Assembly (NCBI GenBank): GCA_947302435.1
Contig: CAMYVQ010000026.1
Coordinates: 1-33,662 of the forward strand
DNA: 33,662 bases
Origin: an uncultured Prevotella sp.
Lineage (GTDB): Bacteria; Bacteroidota; Bacteroidia; Bacteroidales; Bacteroidaceae
Direction of reading: 5' to 3'
Positions 1 through 8,933 of this stretch are shown here, in pieces. How positions within the stretch are numbered: position 1 is the first letter of the stretch; every line of letters begins with the position of its first letter. A program made the position numbers and the translations under genes. The notes beneath the pieces are model-generated. The model saw only the letters and a program-made list of their open reading frames with translations, was not told where the DNA came from and did no database searches.

Positions 1-108
1 GGCGATCCCGACAGCGGCATCGAGCCTGGCACCGCCTTCGAAGACATTCCCGAAGACTGGGTATGCCCCATCTGTGGCGTTGGAAAGAGCGACTTCTCTG
101 AAGAGTAG
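1..108 (+). CDS. Rubredoxin, C-terminal fragment (gene runs off the left edge)
   Basis: Frame 1 is open from the first base to TAG at 106-108 and encodes 35 residues. They include the sequence [20 protein letters not shown] followed by GVGKSDF. This is the classic second half of rubredoxin: the P-x-D-W-x-C-P-x-C-G motif supplies the third and fourth cysteine ligands of the single iron atom, and K-x-x-F follows it. Rubredoxins are small cytoplasmic one-electron carriers, often involved in oxygen or peroxide detoxification in anaerobes. The first C-x-x-C knuckle and the start codon lie outside the window, so it cannot be said whether this is a free rubredoxin or the C-terminal domain of a fusion. 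Confidence 0.9.
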   Translation, partial: GDPDSGIEPGTAFEDIPEDWVCPICGVGKSDFSEE

Positions 109-198
109 TCTTCAGGTCTGTTTTGCGGCTTTCCGCTCCCCCACCCTGCCATCAAAGTCAAACCGTGCTGTTGTTTGACTTCATTTGTGTTGCCATTT

Positions 199-269
199 GA
201 CTTCAATCATCCCGTCATTCCATATCAATGACGAGGTCATTCCACATCAACTGTGACATGATTGAAGTC
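199..269. repeat. Imperfect inverted repeat in the rubredoxin-lipoprotein gap
   Basis: GACTTCAATCAT (199-210) is repeated exactly as its reverse complement ATGATTGAAGTC (258-269). The loop between them contains two near-direct copies of GTCATTCCAYATCAA, and a further TTTGACTTCA lies just upstream at about 174-183. The 318-bp gap (109-426) shows no convincing gene. The repeat could fold into a long hairpin downstream of the rubredoxin gene or be a degraded mobile-element end. No run of T follows it, so it is not a classical terminator. Confidence 0.5.
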
Positions 270-378
270 CAATGGTGTGTTATCTGATTTTTTGAGTTAC
301 AAAATCGTATTTTAACTGAAAATATGTTAAATATGGTAAAAAGTACCCTTTATTTAATAATGTTAGAAAGATAATGTA

Positions 379-386
379 TACTTTTG
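379..386 (+). promoter_or_regulatory. Bacteroidetes -7 box upstream of the LruC lipoprotein gene
   Basis: TACTTTTG matches TAnnTTTG, the sigma-ABfr -7 element. It lies about 40 bp before the ATG, in an AT-rich stretch. The -33 TTTG is not clear; only a weak TTTA lies at a plausible distance. Confidence 0.55.
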
Positions 387-426
387 TCGCAAAGTATAGT
401 CAACCATATCAAAAAAAATTAGAGAG

Positions 427-2295
427 ATGAGAAAAATTTTCGTATTAGGTGCCGCAAGCATCTTGTTTTTTGCAAGTTGTTCCAAGGAAAAGGACCTGTA
501 TCAGGGTAGCCAGGTTTCGGATGAACAAATCAAAGAAAACGTGCAGAACGTCTTCGGCGTGAAGTTCGCTGACAACCAGGACTGGTCGACCGCTGTGAAA
601 AGCTCGATCAGCATTACGGCTGATGCCGATCTGACAGACATCGTCAAGGTGCAGATTCTCACCCTTTCGCCCTTTGGCAACGGCGACGGCAACGGTGCCA
701 CCGTGCTCAACGAGGCTGAGGTGACGAAAGGCCAGACCGTAGAGCTGGTCTACGACGCACCCCTGTCGCAGAAGACCTTCTACGCCGCCTGCGTGACAAA
801 GGACGGACAATATTTCATCAAGAACTTCGCCCTTGGCGACAGCAAGGTTTCGTTCAATAGCACCAATAAGCAGGCTCGCAGAAGAGCCTTGCCCGAAGGG
901 GTTGCAGAAAAGGTGAACGCCCTGCCCACACCCACCATCGGTCTCATTGAAAACTCGTTTGCCAAGGACAGAAACTGGGAAGGCTTCGATAACTGCCTGC
1001 TCTATCAGATTGGCGACCGGGAGACCTACAAGGACTACATCATGAACCTGGACGACTACGACGAAGCCAACAAAACCCTGCTGAAGGACATCATCCTGAC
1101 CTATCTGCCCAACAAGGTGTCGAACATCGAGAAGATCCGCGGTTCAGCCTACTACAACGAAAAAAGCTATCCCATCACCACCGGTGGCGAGGATCCCATC
1201 GTGTTGTCGCCCATCTACAAGGACGACGGCGGCTGGAAGGAAGTGGAGGGATGCGATCTCTACTACTACTACTTCAAGAAGGAAGACATCGACTGGATGA
1301 CCGAAGCAGAACAGGTGGCCTACTTCAAGAGCCTGCCCAAGTACAAGGCCATCGACCTGATGAACTCAGTGGGCAAGAACGAGAAGAGCACCGGCATGGC
1401 CGACAAGGAGCTGAAGAAGGAGACCGCCTACGCCCTGATCTACTGGGGTGAAGGGATTCCCACAGTAGGCACAGAAGGCACTTTCGTCTTCCCCGCAGGC
1501 TACTACATCGGCTTCATGCTGCGCAACCACGACGCCTACAAAAAGCACTGGGGCGAAATGTACTGCGACGGTCGTTTGAACAAGGAAGTGAACCATTACG
1601 GCGACCTGGCCAGTGCCAAATTAGGCGACACAGAGCCCCGTATCGCATGGTTGGCTGCCAACAATAAGATGTTCGTCTGCTGCGAGTCGGGTACCGACCG
1701 CGACTTCAACGACGTGGTGTTTGAAATCGAAGGTGCCGTGGAGCCTTTCGTTGACATGCCCGTGGTGGAAGCCAACAGCTACAGCTACTGCTTCGAGGAC
1801 ACACAGCTGGGCGACTACGACATGAACGACGTGGTGATCAAGGCAAAGCGTCTGAGCCAGACTACCATAGAGTATTCGATAGTGGCCTGCGGTGCCCACG
1901 ACGAGATCTATGTGAAGAACATCAACCAGGGTGCCATCAATGACAATGCCGAGGTACACAGCCTCTTCAAGGTAGACCAGAACACCTTCGTCAACACCGT
2001 AGTGGGTGCTGGAACCTACAAGCCCATCACCGTGAAGAAGACCGTTTCGAAGACCTTCAGCTTCACCGATCCCAACTCACAGCCTTACCTCTATAACAAG
2101 ACAAAGGACTTGGAGGTGCGCATTGCCAAAGCAGGGGAGGATCCTCACGGCATCATGATTCCCAACGACTTCCTGTACCCGAAGGAGCAGGTCTGCATCA
2201 AGAACGCCTATTCGGAGTTCAACAACTGGGGCCAGAACCCCATCAACTCTACCAACTGGTACGAGAATCCCAACGAAAGCCAGGTGTATCAGTAA
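427..2295 (+). CDS. LruC-domain outer-surface lipoprotein
   Basis: A 622-residue protein. The N-terminus MRKIFVLGAASILFFASC is a lipoprotein signal with the lipidated cysteine at residue 18, followed by a charged SKEKD segment. The C-terminal half carries two related acidic motifs, DRDFNDVVFEIEG (from about residue 424) and DYDMNDVVI (from about 463). These are typical of the DUF4114/DUF4842 region of LruC-domain proteins, where aspartates probably bind calcium. The family is common in Bacteroidetes and Leptospira and is presumed to be surface exposed; its ligand is unknown. It has its own promoter and a strong terminator, so it appears to be monocistronic. The start is fixed by the lipobox. 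Confidence 0.85.
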   Translation: MRKIFVLGAASILFFASCSKEKDLYQGSQVSDEQIKENVQNVFGVKFADNQDWSTAVKSSISITADADLTDIVKVQILTLSPFGNGDGNGATVLNEAEVTKGQTVELVYDAPLSQKTFYAACVTKDGQYFIKNFALGDSKVSFNSTNKQARRRALPEGVAEKVNALPTPTIGLIENSFAKDRNWEGFDNCLLYQIGDRETYKDYIMNLDDYDEANKTLLKDIILTYLPNKVSNIEKIRGSAYYNEKSYPITTGGEDPIVLSPIYKDDGGWKEVEGCDLYYYYFKKEDIDWMTEAEQVAYFKSLPKYKAIDLMNSVGKNEKSTGMADKELKKETAYALIYWGEGIPTVGTEGTFVFPAGYYIGFMLRNHDAYKKHWGEMYCDGRLNKEVNHYGDLASAKLGDTEPRIAWLAANNKMFVCCESGTDRDFNDVVFEIEGAVEPFVDMPVVEANSYSYCFEDTQLGDYDMNDVVIKAKRLSQTTIEYSIVACGAHDEIYVKNINQGAINDNAEVHSLFKVDQNTFVNTVVGAGTYKPITVKKTVSKTFSFTDPNSQPYLYNKTKDLEVRIAKAGEDPHGIMIPNDFLYPKEQVCIKNAYSEFNNWGQNPINSTNWYENPNESQVYQ

Positions 2296-2311
2296 GCATC
2301 ACCCTGAATAT

Positions 2312-2354
2312 AAAAAAGCCACAGATTAAGCGGATTAATCTGTGGCTTTTTTAT
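2312..2354 (+). terminator. Rho-independent terminator after the LruC lipoprotein gene
   Basis: A perfect 18-bp stem (left arm 2312-2329, right arm 2335-2352) with a 5-nt GCGGA loop. The left arm starts with A6 and the right arm ends with T6, so it can act in both directions. Confidence 0.9.
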
Positions 2355-2380
2355 TTGCCTCGTCCCAAGAGGGGAGAGGG

Positions 2381-2911
2381 CTACAGCATCAGGTCGCGGG
2401 CAAACTGGTAGATGATGATGCCTGCCGTGACCGAGACGTTCATGGAGTGCTTGGTGCCTAATTGGGGAATCTCCAAGCAGCCGTCACTGGCATCGACGAC
2501 CTCCTGATGCACACCCTTCACCTCGTTGCCAAGCACTACGGCGTATTTGCGGCCACGCTCAGCGCGAAAAGAGGGTAGGGGGGTGCTACCTTCCGCCTGC
2601 TCCACCGAAAGCACCGTGTAGCCGCTTTTACGGAGGGATTCGACGGCGTGGAAAGCAGTCGCACACTGTTCCCAAACGACGCTATCCTCGGCACCGAGGG
2701 CGGTCTTGTGGATTTCGGGGTGGGGTGGGGTGGCGGTGATGCCGCAGAGAAGTATTTTCTCTACACGGAAGGCATCGCTGGTGCGGAACACCGAGCCCAC
2801 GTTGTACATCGACCGCACATCGTCGAGGACGACCACCAACGGCATCTTCTCGGCCTCGCGGAACTCGTCGACCGTGAGGCGGTTCATTTCTATGGTACGA
2901 AGCTTACGCAT
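2381..2911 (-). CDS. TrmH/SpoU-family RNA 2'-O-methyltransferase
   Basis: A 176-residue SPOUT enzyme expected to transfer methyl from S-adenosylmethionine to a ribose 2'-OH of tRNA or rRNA in the cytoplasm. All three SpoU motifs are visible: NVGSVFRTSDAF (37-48, with the conserved Asn and Arg), VVLGNEVKGV (125-134), and IPQLGTKHSMNVSVTAG (148-164), which forms the knotted cofactor site. The length matches the short single-domain members. The target nucleotide cannot be read from sequence. The ATG at 2909-2911 gives a normal N-terminus; a second Met at residue 9 is an alternative. The gene points towards the LruC gene and no clear promoter box is visible upstream, where purine-rich repeats lie. 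Confidence 0.88.
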   Translation of the reverse strand: MRKLRTIEMNRLTVDEFREAEKMPLVVVLDDVRSMYNVGSVFRTSDAFRVEKILLCGITATPPHPEIHKTALGAEDSVVWEQCATAFHAVESLRKSGYTVLSVEQAEGSTPLPSFRAERGRKYAVVLGNEVKGVHQEVVDASDGCLEIPQLGTKHSMNVSVTAGIIIYQFARDLML

Positions 2912-2915
2912 AATT

Positions 2916-2976
2916 AGAGGAGAGAGGAGAGTGGAGAGAGGAGAGAGATTAGAGGAGAGTGGAGAGAGGTTAGTGC
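2916..2976. repeat. Purine-rich GGAGAG repeat block
   Basis: About 60 bp of almost pure purine on the plus strand, made of units such as AGGAGAGTGGAGAGAGG repeated with small changes. The same motif, on the opposite strand, interrupts nadA at 17990-18021, so this is a dispersed repeat and not only local low complexity. Confidence 0.6.
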
Positions 2977-2981
2977 TTTAG

Positions 2982-3025
2982 AAAAAAGCATCGCAACAGA
3001 GGTTCCGCTGCGATGCCCTTTTTTG
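2982..3025 (-). terminator. Terminator downstream of the OB-repeat secreted protein
   Basis: GCATCGCA (2988-2995) pairs with TGCGATGC (3009-3016) around an AACAGAGGTTCC-like loop. A7-type and T7-type flanks on both sides allow it to work in both directions. For the minus-strand gene ending at 3048 the hairpin is followed by T6. Confidence 0.8.
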
Positions 3026-3047
3026 TCAACTTTTTAATGCTTCAATT

Positions 3048-4784
3048 TTACTTCATCACCTTCTTGCCGTTGATGATGTAGAGACCCTTCTGGGCGTTCA
3101 TCATGCGCTGGCCGGCGAGGTTGAAGATGATATTCTGCTCGCTGCCAGCCTTCACCTCGGTGATGCCAGTGACTTCCTGACCATCGAGAACGGCGTTGGC
3201 AACATTCTTCAGACCCGTCTTGCTCATGTACTTCAGGATGTAGCCATAGACAAGCACCTCCTTACCCACGTTGACAGGATTGTCGAGCACATTGAGGGCA
3301 GTGCGGACTTCTGTGTTGGCAGGCAGCTGAACGGGAATCATCTTCGTGGCATCCGTCTCACCGGCAGTGGCAGCCAGGCCAATGTTGCTGGCAACAGCCT
3401 CTTCGAGAATGGCAGAGCCAGAGCTGTTCAGCGAACCGGCGATGAAGCCCTTCACCCATACCATCTCCTGGCCTTCCTCGGCGGCAGTGTTGGCAGGAAC
3501 AGGCATAGCCTGCAAATCAGCCACGGTGTAGGGATTCTCCTGTGAGCCGTCGCCTGTCAGTTCAATGGGCGGTACCTCTTCCTCGGTCACACCGTTGAGA
3601 GAGTAGATGTAACCCTTGGTCAGCTCAGGTGTAGCCGTCTCATTCTTCACATACTTCTGCAATTGGGCGCAAATAATCACCTCGTCGCCCACCTTCAGCA
3701 GATTCTCGTCGGTGATGTTCTTCTTCTGCAGGCCATGCATTCTGTAGGCAATGAGGAATGCCTCAGCCTCGGCATTGTCGGCAATATTGAAGGTAGCATT
3801 GCCATTGGCCACCGAAATCTCAGTAACGGCAGTCACGATACCCTTCACATAGAAGCTGTCCTTCGACACCTGATTATCCCTCATCGTGTTGATGGCTGCA
3901 ATGGCAGCTGCCACGGTGATAGCCGTTTCGGGAGTCTTGCCACCTTCGACCACAGGCTCGGGAATTTCCTCGGGCGTGGTGTCGCCATTCACACTGTAGA
4001 CATAGCCGCTGCTCACCTCAGGAGTGACGGTTTCGTTCTTCACATACTTCTGAAGCACACCTACCACGATCACATCGTCGCCAGCCTTCAGGAAGTTCTG
4101 GTCAGTGACATTCTTGTTCTCAAGACCCTTGGCACTGTAGACCGTAATGGTGTTCTCGGCAGAACCGTTGTCGCTCATGGTGAAGCTGATGGTCGTCGAC
4201 ACATACGTAACCTCAACCACCTTGCCCTTTACATAATAGGCATCGTTTGTCGTCTTGCCATTTTCCAGGTCAGCGATAATCTCAAGGGCACGGGCCACGG
4301 TGAGAGCCTCCTCGGGCTTCTGTCCCTCAGTGGGCTTTTCGGGTGTCACGGCATCGTCGCCAACGCTGATCTGCTTCACACGCCAGTGGCCAGAGCCGGA
4401 AGGACGGGTGAACACAACAGAAGCGGCATCGCCTGTCCATGTGCCAGAAGCTGCGTCGTAGGAGCCTCCATCCACAACATTGTTATCAGTAGGCTTGTTG
4501 GTGCCGTCGAAGGTAATCACGATCTTCTTCAGTGTTCCTTCCTTGGCAGCGATGGTCATGGTGCCACCACCATACACACGGATGCCGGCACCTGTGTTGT
4601 AGTACTTACCGTCATTGGCACCACCGGCAAAAGTAACGGTGAAGTCGCCGCCGTCGAACGGATCAGCATACTGAACACCGTTCTCCAAGCCCAGGTCACC
4701 AAAAGTAATTACACCTGCAAAGGCATTGCCCATACCGAGGCATGCCAATACAGCAATCATCAGATAACGTAAATTTTTAATCAT
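3048..4784 (-). CDS. Secreted protein with three OB-like (DUF6359-type) repeats and a C-terminal sorting-like tail
   Basis: 578 residues with a signal peptide (1-23, cleavage after AFA). A beta-rich N-terminal domain (about 24-142) is followed by three repeats (roughly 160-275, 285-400 and 410-530). Each repeat is built as YYVKG-I/V-V…, then K-x-GD-x-V-I-V… and LQKYVKNET…G-Y-x-YS(L/V)NG. This arrangement resembles the OB-fold-like DUF6359 domains of Bacteroidetes secreted proteins. The first two repeats are clearly recent duplicates. The tail NLAGQRMMNAQKGLYIINGK is the Prevotella version of the C-terminal domain used or mimicked by type IX secretion cargo. The ligand is unknown. A strong promoter and a terminator flank the gene as a single unit. 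Confidence 0.8.
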   Translation of the reverse strand: MIKNLRYLMIAVLACLGMGNAFAGVITFGDLGLENGVQYADPFDGGDFTVTFAGGANDGKYYNTGAGIRVYGGGTMTIAAKEGTLKKIVITFDGTNKPTDNNVVDGGSYDAASGTWTGDAASVVFTRPSGSGHWRVKQISVGDDAVTPEKPTEGQKPEEALTVARALEIIADLENGKTTNDAYYVKGKVVEVTYVSTTISFTMSDNGSAENTITVYSAKGLENKNVTDQNFLKAGDDVIVVGVLQKYVKNETVTPEVSSGYVYSVNGDTTPEEIPEPVVEGGKTPETAITVAAAIAAINTMRDNQVSKDSFYVKGIVTAVTEISVANGNATFNIADNAEAEAFLIAYRMHGLQKKNITDENLLKVGDEVIICAQLQKYVKNETATPELTKGYIYSLNGVTEEEVPPIELTGDGSQENPYTVADLQAMPVPANTAAEEGQEMVWVKGFIAGSLNSSGSAILEEAVASNIGLAATAGETDATKMIPVQLPANTEVRTALNVLDNPVNVGKEVLVYGYILKYMSKTGLKNVANAVLDGQEVTGITEVKAGSEQNIIFNLAGQRMMNAQKGLYIINGKKVMK

Positions 4785-4822
4785 AATGTTTGGTTTTTAA
4801 AATTGTTAATAAAACTATGCTG

Positions 4823-4853
4823 CAAAATTATACAATATATTCCTAATTTCAAA
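4823..4853 (-). promoter_or_regulatory. Promoter of the OB-repeat secreted protein gene
   Basis: Read on the minus strand, TTTG (4853-4850), then 19 bp, then TAATTTTG (4830-4823). This is the full Bacteroidetes -33/-7 consensus with ideal spacing, about 40 bp before the ATG at 4784. Confidence 0.8.
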
Positions 4854-4900
4854 ATAGAAGCCTGTTTTATTTTCATTTATATAAGAATTATCTCTTTTTT

Positions 4901-4931
4901 TTTGAAATTAATGATAAATTGACTATCTTTG
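4901..4931 (+). promoter_or_regulatory. Promoter of the leuS operon
   Basis: TTTG (4901-4904), 19-bp spacer, TATCTTTG (4924-4931): an ideal Bacteroidetes promoter about 45 bp before the leuS ATG, divergent from the promoter at 4823-4853. Confidence 0.85.
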
Positions 4932-4975
4932 CAAGCTGATAATCTCACTTTTTTAGAAAATACAATTATACTTTT

Positions 4976-7900
4976 ATGGAATATAATTTCAGAGACATTG
5001 AGAAGAAATGGCAACGCCGATGGGTGGAAAACGGAACCTACCGCGTGGTCGAAGACGAGAAGAAGAAGAAATTCTATGTGCTCAACATGTTCCCCTATCC
5101 TTCGGGAGCAGGCTTGCACGTGGGTCATCCCTTAGGCTATATTGCCAGCGACATCTACGCCCGCTACAAACGGCTGAAGGGCTTCAACGTGCTGAACCCC
5201 ATGGGCTACGATGCCTACGGACTGCCTGCCGAGCAATATGCCATACAGACGGGACAGCATCCGGCCATCACCACCGAGCAGAACATCAACCGCTACCGCG
5301 AGCAGTTGGACAAGATAGGCTTCTCGTTCGACTGGGACAGGGAAGTGCGTACCTGCGATCCCGGCTACTACAAGTGGACGCAGTGGGCTTTCCAGCGCAT
5401 GTTCAAGAGCTATTTCTCGCTCTCTTCCATGAAAGCACAGCCCACCATCAAGCTCATTGAGCACTTCGAGCTGATGGGTACGGAGGACTGTCATGCCCTC
5501 GGCACGGAGGAGCTGCACTTCACCGCCACCGACTGGCACAACTTCTCGGAGAGGAAGAAGCAGGAGGTGCTGATGAACTACCGCATCGCCTACTTGGCCG
5601 AGACGATGGTGAACTGGTGCCCGGCCTTGGGTACGGTATTGGCCAACGACGAAGTGGTCAACGGTGTCTCTGAGCGCGGCGGCTATCCCGTGGAGCAGAA
5701 GAAGATGCGCCAGTGGTGCCTCCGCGTGTCAGCCTATGCCCAGCGCCTCCTCGACGGTCTCGACGAGATAGACTGGAGCGACAGCATCAAGGAAGCCCAG
5801 CGCAACTGGATAGGCCGCTCAGAAGGAACAGAAATGGAGTTCAAGATAGCCCCCCATACCCCCCAGGGGGGGGCAAACCAAACTCCCCTCCCCTCGGGAG
5901 GGGCTGGGGGTGGGTTTACCATCTTCACCACCCGCGCCGACACCATCTTCGGTGTCACCTTCATGGTCTTGGCTCCTGAGTCGGAATTAGTGGCCAAACT
6001 CACCACGCCCGAACAGCAGCAGGCCGTCGACGAATACTTGGCCTACGTGAAGAAGCGCACCGAGCGCGAACGCCAGATGGATCATAAGGTGACGGGTGTC
6101 TTCTCAGGCTCCTACGCCATCAACCCCTTCACAGGCGACCGCATCCCCATCTGGATTTCCGAATATGTGCTGGCCGGCTACGGCACGGGTGCCATCATGG
6201 CCGTGCCTGCCCACGACAGCCGCGACTATGCCTTCGCCAAGCATTTCAACCTGCCCATCATCCCCCTCATTGAGGGTGCCGATGTCTCCGAGGAGAGCTT
6301 CGATGCCAAGGAAGGTATTGTGATGAACAGTCCGAAACCCACCCCCAACCCCTCCCAAGGTGAGGGGAGTCTGAATAGTAACCAAACTCCACTCCCCTCG
6401 GAAGGGGGTGGGGCCTTCTCACTCAATGGGCTGACTGTGAAGGAGGCTATTGCCAAGACCAAGAAGTATGTTACTGAGACCGGCATCGGTCGCGTGAAGG
6501 TGAACTACCGCCTGCGTGATGCCATCTTCTCGCGTCAGCGCTACTGGGGCGAGCCGTTCCCCGTCTATTATAAGGACGGCATGCCCTATATGATTCCGAA
6601 GGAGTGCCTGCCCCTGCAGCTCCCCGAAATCGACGACTACAAGCCCACTGAAACGGGCGAGCCGCCCCTCGGCCATGCCCAGATGTGGGCCTGGGACACC
6701 AAGACCGACAGTGTGGTCGATCGTTCCATGATCGACAATAAATCGGTCTTCCCCCTCGAACTGAACACCATGCCGGGCTTTGCCGGATCCTCGGCCTACT
6801 ACCTGCGCTATATGGACCCCCACAACGACAAAGCCCTCACCGACAAGGACAAGAACGAATACTGGCGCAATGTCGACCTCTACGTGGGCGGTTCTGAGCA
6901 TGCCACCGGTCACCTGATCTACTCGCGCTTCTGGAACAAGTTCCTCTACGACTCTGGCTATTCCTGCGAGGACGAGCCGTTCAAGAAGCTCGTCAACCAG
7001 GGCATGATTCAGGGATGGTCGAGCTTTGTGTTCCGCCTCAAGGACACCAACAAATATGTCAGCTTCGACCTTCTTGACGTGAAGTACGACAACGAGGCCA
7101 AGAAGTATCGCTATTTCTACAATGGCAGCGAGGCCGACCCCATCTATACCGACATCAGCACCGTGAATGGAAAGGAACTCGACATCGAGAAAATCCGTCA
7201 GTGGATGCCTGACTTCGCAGATGCGGAATTTGTCACGAATGCCGATGGCAAGTATATCGTGAACCAGGCCATCGAAAAGATGTCGAAGTCGAAATACAAC
7301 GTGGTGAACCCCGACGACATCTGCAATAACTTCGGTGCCGACACGCTGCGCCTCTACGAAATGTTCCTCGGCCCCATCGAGCAGTCGAAGCCTTGGGATG
7401 TGGCCGGCATCGATGGCTGCCACCGCTTCCTGAAAAAATTCTGGAACCTCTGCAGTTCAGTAAATTGCTGTGACACAGCAATAAACCAAACTGCCACCCC
7501 CGAAGAGCTGAAGTCCCTGCACAAGCTCATCAAGAAGGTGTCGCAGGATATCGAGCAGTTCAGCTACAACACCTCCATCTCGGCCTTCATGATCTGCACC
7601 AACGAGCTCTCTGGCCTGAAGTGCAAGAATGCCGAAGTCATCAAGAACCTCGTCATTCTCATTGCACCCTTTGCTCCCCATATCGCCGAAGAACTGTGGG
7701 AAATGCTGCGCAACAATGCTCCTGCTCTGATGGAAGGACAGCCGCAGTCGGTCTGCGATGCCCAGTGGCCGGAATGGAACGAGGAATACCTCGTGGAGAG
7801 CCAGGTGAAGATGGGCGTGGCCTTCAATGGCAAGACACGTTTCGACATGGCTTTTGCCGCCGATGCCGACAACCAGACCATCGAGGCTGCCGTTCGTGCC

Positions 7901-7990
7901 GACGAGCGTACCGCCAAGTATGTCGAGGGTAAACAAATTATGAAGGTCATCATCGTGCCGAAGCGTATGGTGAACCTGGTACTGAAATGA
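4976..7990 (+). CDS. leuS: Leucyl-tRNA synthetase with two repeat-derived insertions
   Basis: Class I aminoacyl-tRNA synthetase of 1004 residues that charges tRNA-Leu in the cytoplasm. The HIGH motif is HVGH (48-51) and the KMSKS motif is KMSKS (768-772). The CP1 editing domain is recognised by [20 protein letters not shown], and the post-editing segment by [18 protein letters not shown]. The protein is longer than I expect for Bacteroidetes LeuRS because of two low-complexity inserts. One, [20 protein letters not shown], lies just before the editing-domain strand. The other, starting [12 protein letters not shown] and ending TPLPSEGGG, lies in the loop before FLNGL-type sequence. Both are coded by GC-rich palindromic repeats that keep the frame. 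The gene overlaps the next gene by four bases (ATGA). Confidence 0.97.
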   Translation: MEYNFRDIEKKWQRRWVENGTYRVVEDEKKKKFYVLNMFPYPSGAGLHVGHPLGYIASDIYARYKRLKGFNVLNPMGYDAYGLPAEQYAIQTGQHPAITTEQNINRYREQLDKIGFSFDWDREVRTCDPGYYKWTQWAFQRMFKSYFSLSSMKAQPTIKLIEHFELMGTEDCHALGTEELHFTATDWHNFSERKKQEVLMNYRIAYLAETMVNWCPALGTVLANDEVVNGVSERGGYPVEQKKMRQWCLRVSAYAQRLLDGLDEIDWSDSIKEAQRNWIGRSEGTEMEFKIAPHTPQGGANQTPLPSGGAGGGFTIFTTRADTIFGVTFMVLAPESELVAKLTTPEQQQAVDEYLAYVKKRTERERQMDHKVTGVFSGSYAINPFTGDRIPIWISEYVLAGYGTGAIMAVPAHDSRDYAFAKHFNLPIIPLIEGADVSEESFDAKEGIVMNSPKPTPNPSQGEGSLNSNQTPLPSEGGGAFSLNGLTVKEAIAKTKKYVTETGIGRVKVNYRLRDAIFSRQRYWGEPFPVYYKDGMPYMIPKECLPLQLPEIDDYKPTETGEPPLGHAQMWAWDTKTDSVVDRSMIDNKSVFPLELNTMPGFAGSSAYYLRYMDPHNDKALTDKDKNEYWRNVDLYVGGSEHATGHLIYSRFWNKFLYDSGYSCEDEPFKKLVNQGMIQGWSSFVFRLKDTNKYVSFDLLDVKYDNEAKKYRYFYNGSEADPIYTDISTVNGKELDIEKIRQWMPDFADAEFVTNADGKYIVNQAIEKMSKSKYNVVNPDDICNNFGADTLRLYEMFLGPIEQSKPWDVAGIDGCHRFLKKFWNLCSSVNCCDTAINQTATPEELKSLHKLIKKVSQDIEQFSYNTSISAFMICTNELSGLKCKNAEVIKNLVILIAPFAPHIAEELWEMLRNNAPALMEGQPQSVCDAQWPEWNEEYLVESQVKMGVAFNGKTRFDMAFAADADNQTIEAAVRADERTAKYVEGKQIMKVIIVPKRMVNLVLK
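5851..5916. repeat. GC-rich palindromic repeat inserted in frame in leuS (copy 1)
   Basis: Contains CCCCTCCC (5885-5892), a CTC loop and GGGAGGGG (5896-5903), preceded by C-rich blocks and a run of eight G (5866-5873). Together they code the peptide [20 protein letters not shown], which has no counterpart in normal LeuRS. The G8 run inside an essential gene is a potential slippage site. Confidence 0.75.
6334..6417. repeat. GC-rich palindromic repeat inserted in frame in leuS (copy 2)
   Basis: The block contains ACCCCCAACCCCTCCC…GAGGGGAG and then ACTCCACTCCCCTCGG…GGGGGTGGGG. It shares the ACTCCCCTC-type core and the encoded peptide NQTPLPS with copy 1. It sits in the editing domain between VMNS and SLNGL, a place where related enzymes have a short loop. 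Confidence 0.75.
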
Positions 7991-8895
7991 AAATAAACAA
8001 TAAACTTATCCTAAACGAGGTCGAGGATTATGTCTTCATAACCCTTGGCCTCATATTATATTCCTTCGGATTCACCTTCTTCCTCATGCCCTACGAGATT
8101 GTGACGGGCGGCGTGGCAGGTGTGGCTGCCATCGTGGAATATGCCAGCGGTTTCCAGAACCAGTACACCTATTTCCTGGTCAATGCCGCCCTGCTCCTGA
8201 TGGCACTGAAGATACTGGGCTGGAAATTCCTGATGAAGACCATCTATGCCATCCTGGTGCTCACCTTCCTCCTTGGACTCATGAAAGAACTGGTGCCGCG
8301 CGACGAGGCCGGACAGATGGTGAAGATCCTTGGCGAGAACCAGAACTTCATGTCGCTCATCGTAGGCTGTATGATGACCGGCTCGGCCTTGGGCATCGTG
8401 TTCCTGAACAACGGCTCCACAGGCGGTACCGACATCATTGCCGCCTCGGTCAACAAGTACTACAACATGTCGCTCGGCACAGTGCTCGTGTTCGTCGACT
8501 TCGTCATCATCGGCTCCTGTCTCTTCATTCCGCAGTTCGGCACGATGCTCGACCGTTCCTACATGGTGGTCTTCGGCCTGTGCACGATGGTCATTGAGAA
8601 CTTCATGCTCGACTATATCTACAACCGTCAGCGAAGCAGTGTGCAGTTCATGATCTTCTCGAAGAAATGGCAGGAGATTGCCAACGCCATCGGCACACAG
8701 CTCGACCATGGCGTGACCATCCTCGACGGCCACGGCTGGTACACGGGCCATGAGCGCAAGGTGCTCTGTATTCTGGCCAAGAAGAACGAGAGTTCGATCA
8801 TCTTCCGTATCATCAAGTCCATCGATCCGCAAGCCTTCGTCTCGCAGAGTGCCGTCATCGGTGTCTTCGGTGAAGGTTTCGACAAGATCAAGTGA
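7987..8895 (+). CDS. YitT-family membrane protein (DUF161 + DUF2179)
   Basis: 302 residues. About five hydrophobic helices fill residues 15-210, including the family signatures [14 protein letters not shown] (helix 1 loop) and [12 protein letters not shown] soluble C-terminal domain of the DUF2179 type follows (about 220-302, ending in [11 protein letters not shown]). YitT proteins are inner-membrane proteins of uncertain transport function. The ATG overlaps the leuS stop as ATGA, so translation is probably coupled. A palindromic repeat follows the gene before rdgB. Confidence 0.88.
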   Translation: MKINNKLILNEVEDYVFITLGLILYSFGFTFFLMPYEIVTGGVAGVAAIVEYASGFQNQYTYFLVNAALLLMALKILGWKFLMKTIYAILVLTFLLGLMKELVPRDEAGQMVKILGENQNFMSLIVGCMMTGSALGIVFLNNGSTGGTDIIAASVNKYYNMSLGTVLVFVDFVIIGSCLFIPQFGTMLDRSYMVVFGLCTMVIENFMLDYIYNRQRSSVQFMIFSKKWQEIANAIGTQLDHGVTILDGHGWYTGHERKVLCILAKKNESSIIFRIIKSIDPQAFVSQSAVIGVFGEGFDKIK

Positions 8896-8899
8896 CTTT

Positions 8900-8920
8900 A
8901 GCCCCCTAACTTAGGGGGCT
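8900..8920. repeat. 21-bp palindrome, CCCCCTAA family
   Basis: AGCCCCCTAA (8900-8909), central C, TTAGGGGGCT (8911-8920): a perfect palindrome in the 38-bp gap between the yitT-like gene and rdgB. Larger copies of the same family fill the acpP-fabF gap at 32711-32875, so it is a dispersed repeat. No T-run follows. Confidence 0.8.
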
Positions 8921-8933
8921 TACTAGAGTAAGT

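Noticed and set aside
2571..2590. Repeat-derived insert in the TrmH-like gene (STPLPS peptide)
   Set aside because: The peptide resembles the leuS inserts, but the protein has normal length and the DNA shows no palindrome, so the likeness may be chance.
3663..4772. Plus-strand open frame (369 codons) opposite the OB-repeat secreted protein
   Set aside because: It is a mirror of a gene with signal peptide, repeats, promoter and terminator. It has no recognisable domain and its repeats only mirror the coding strand.
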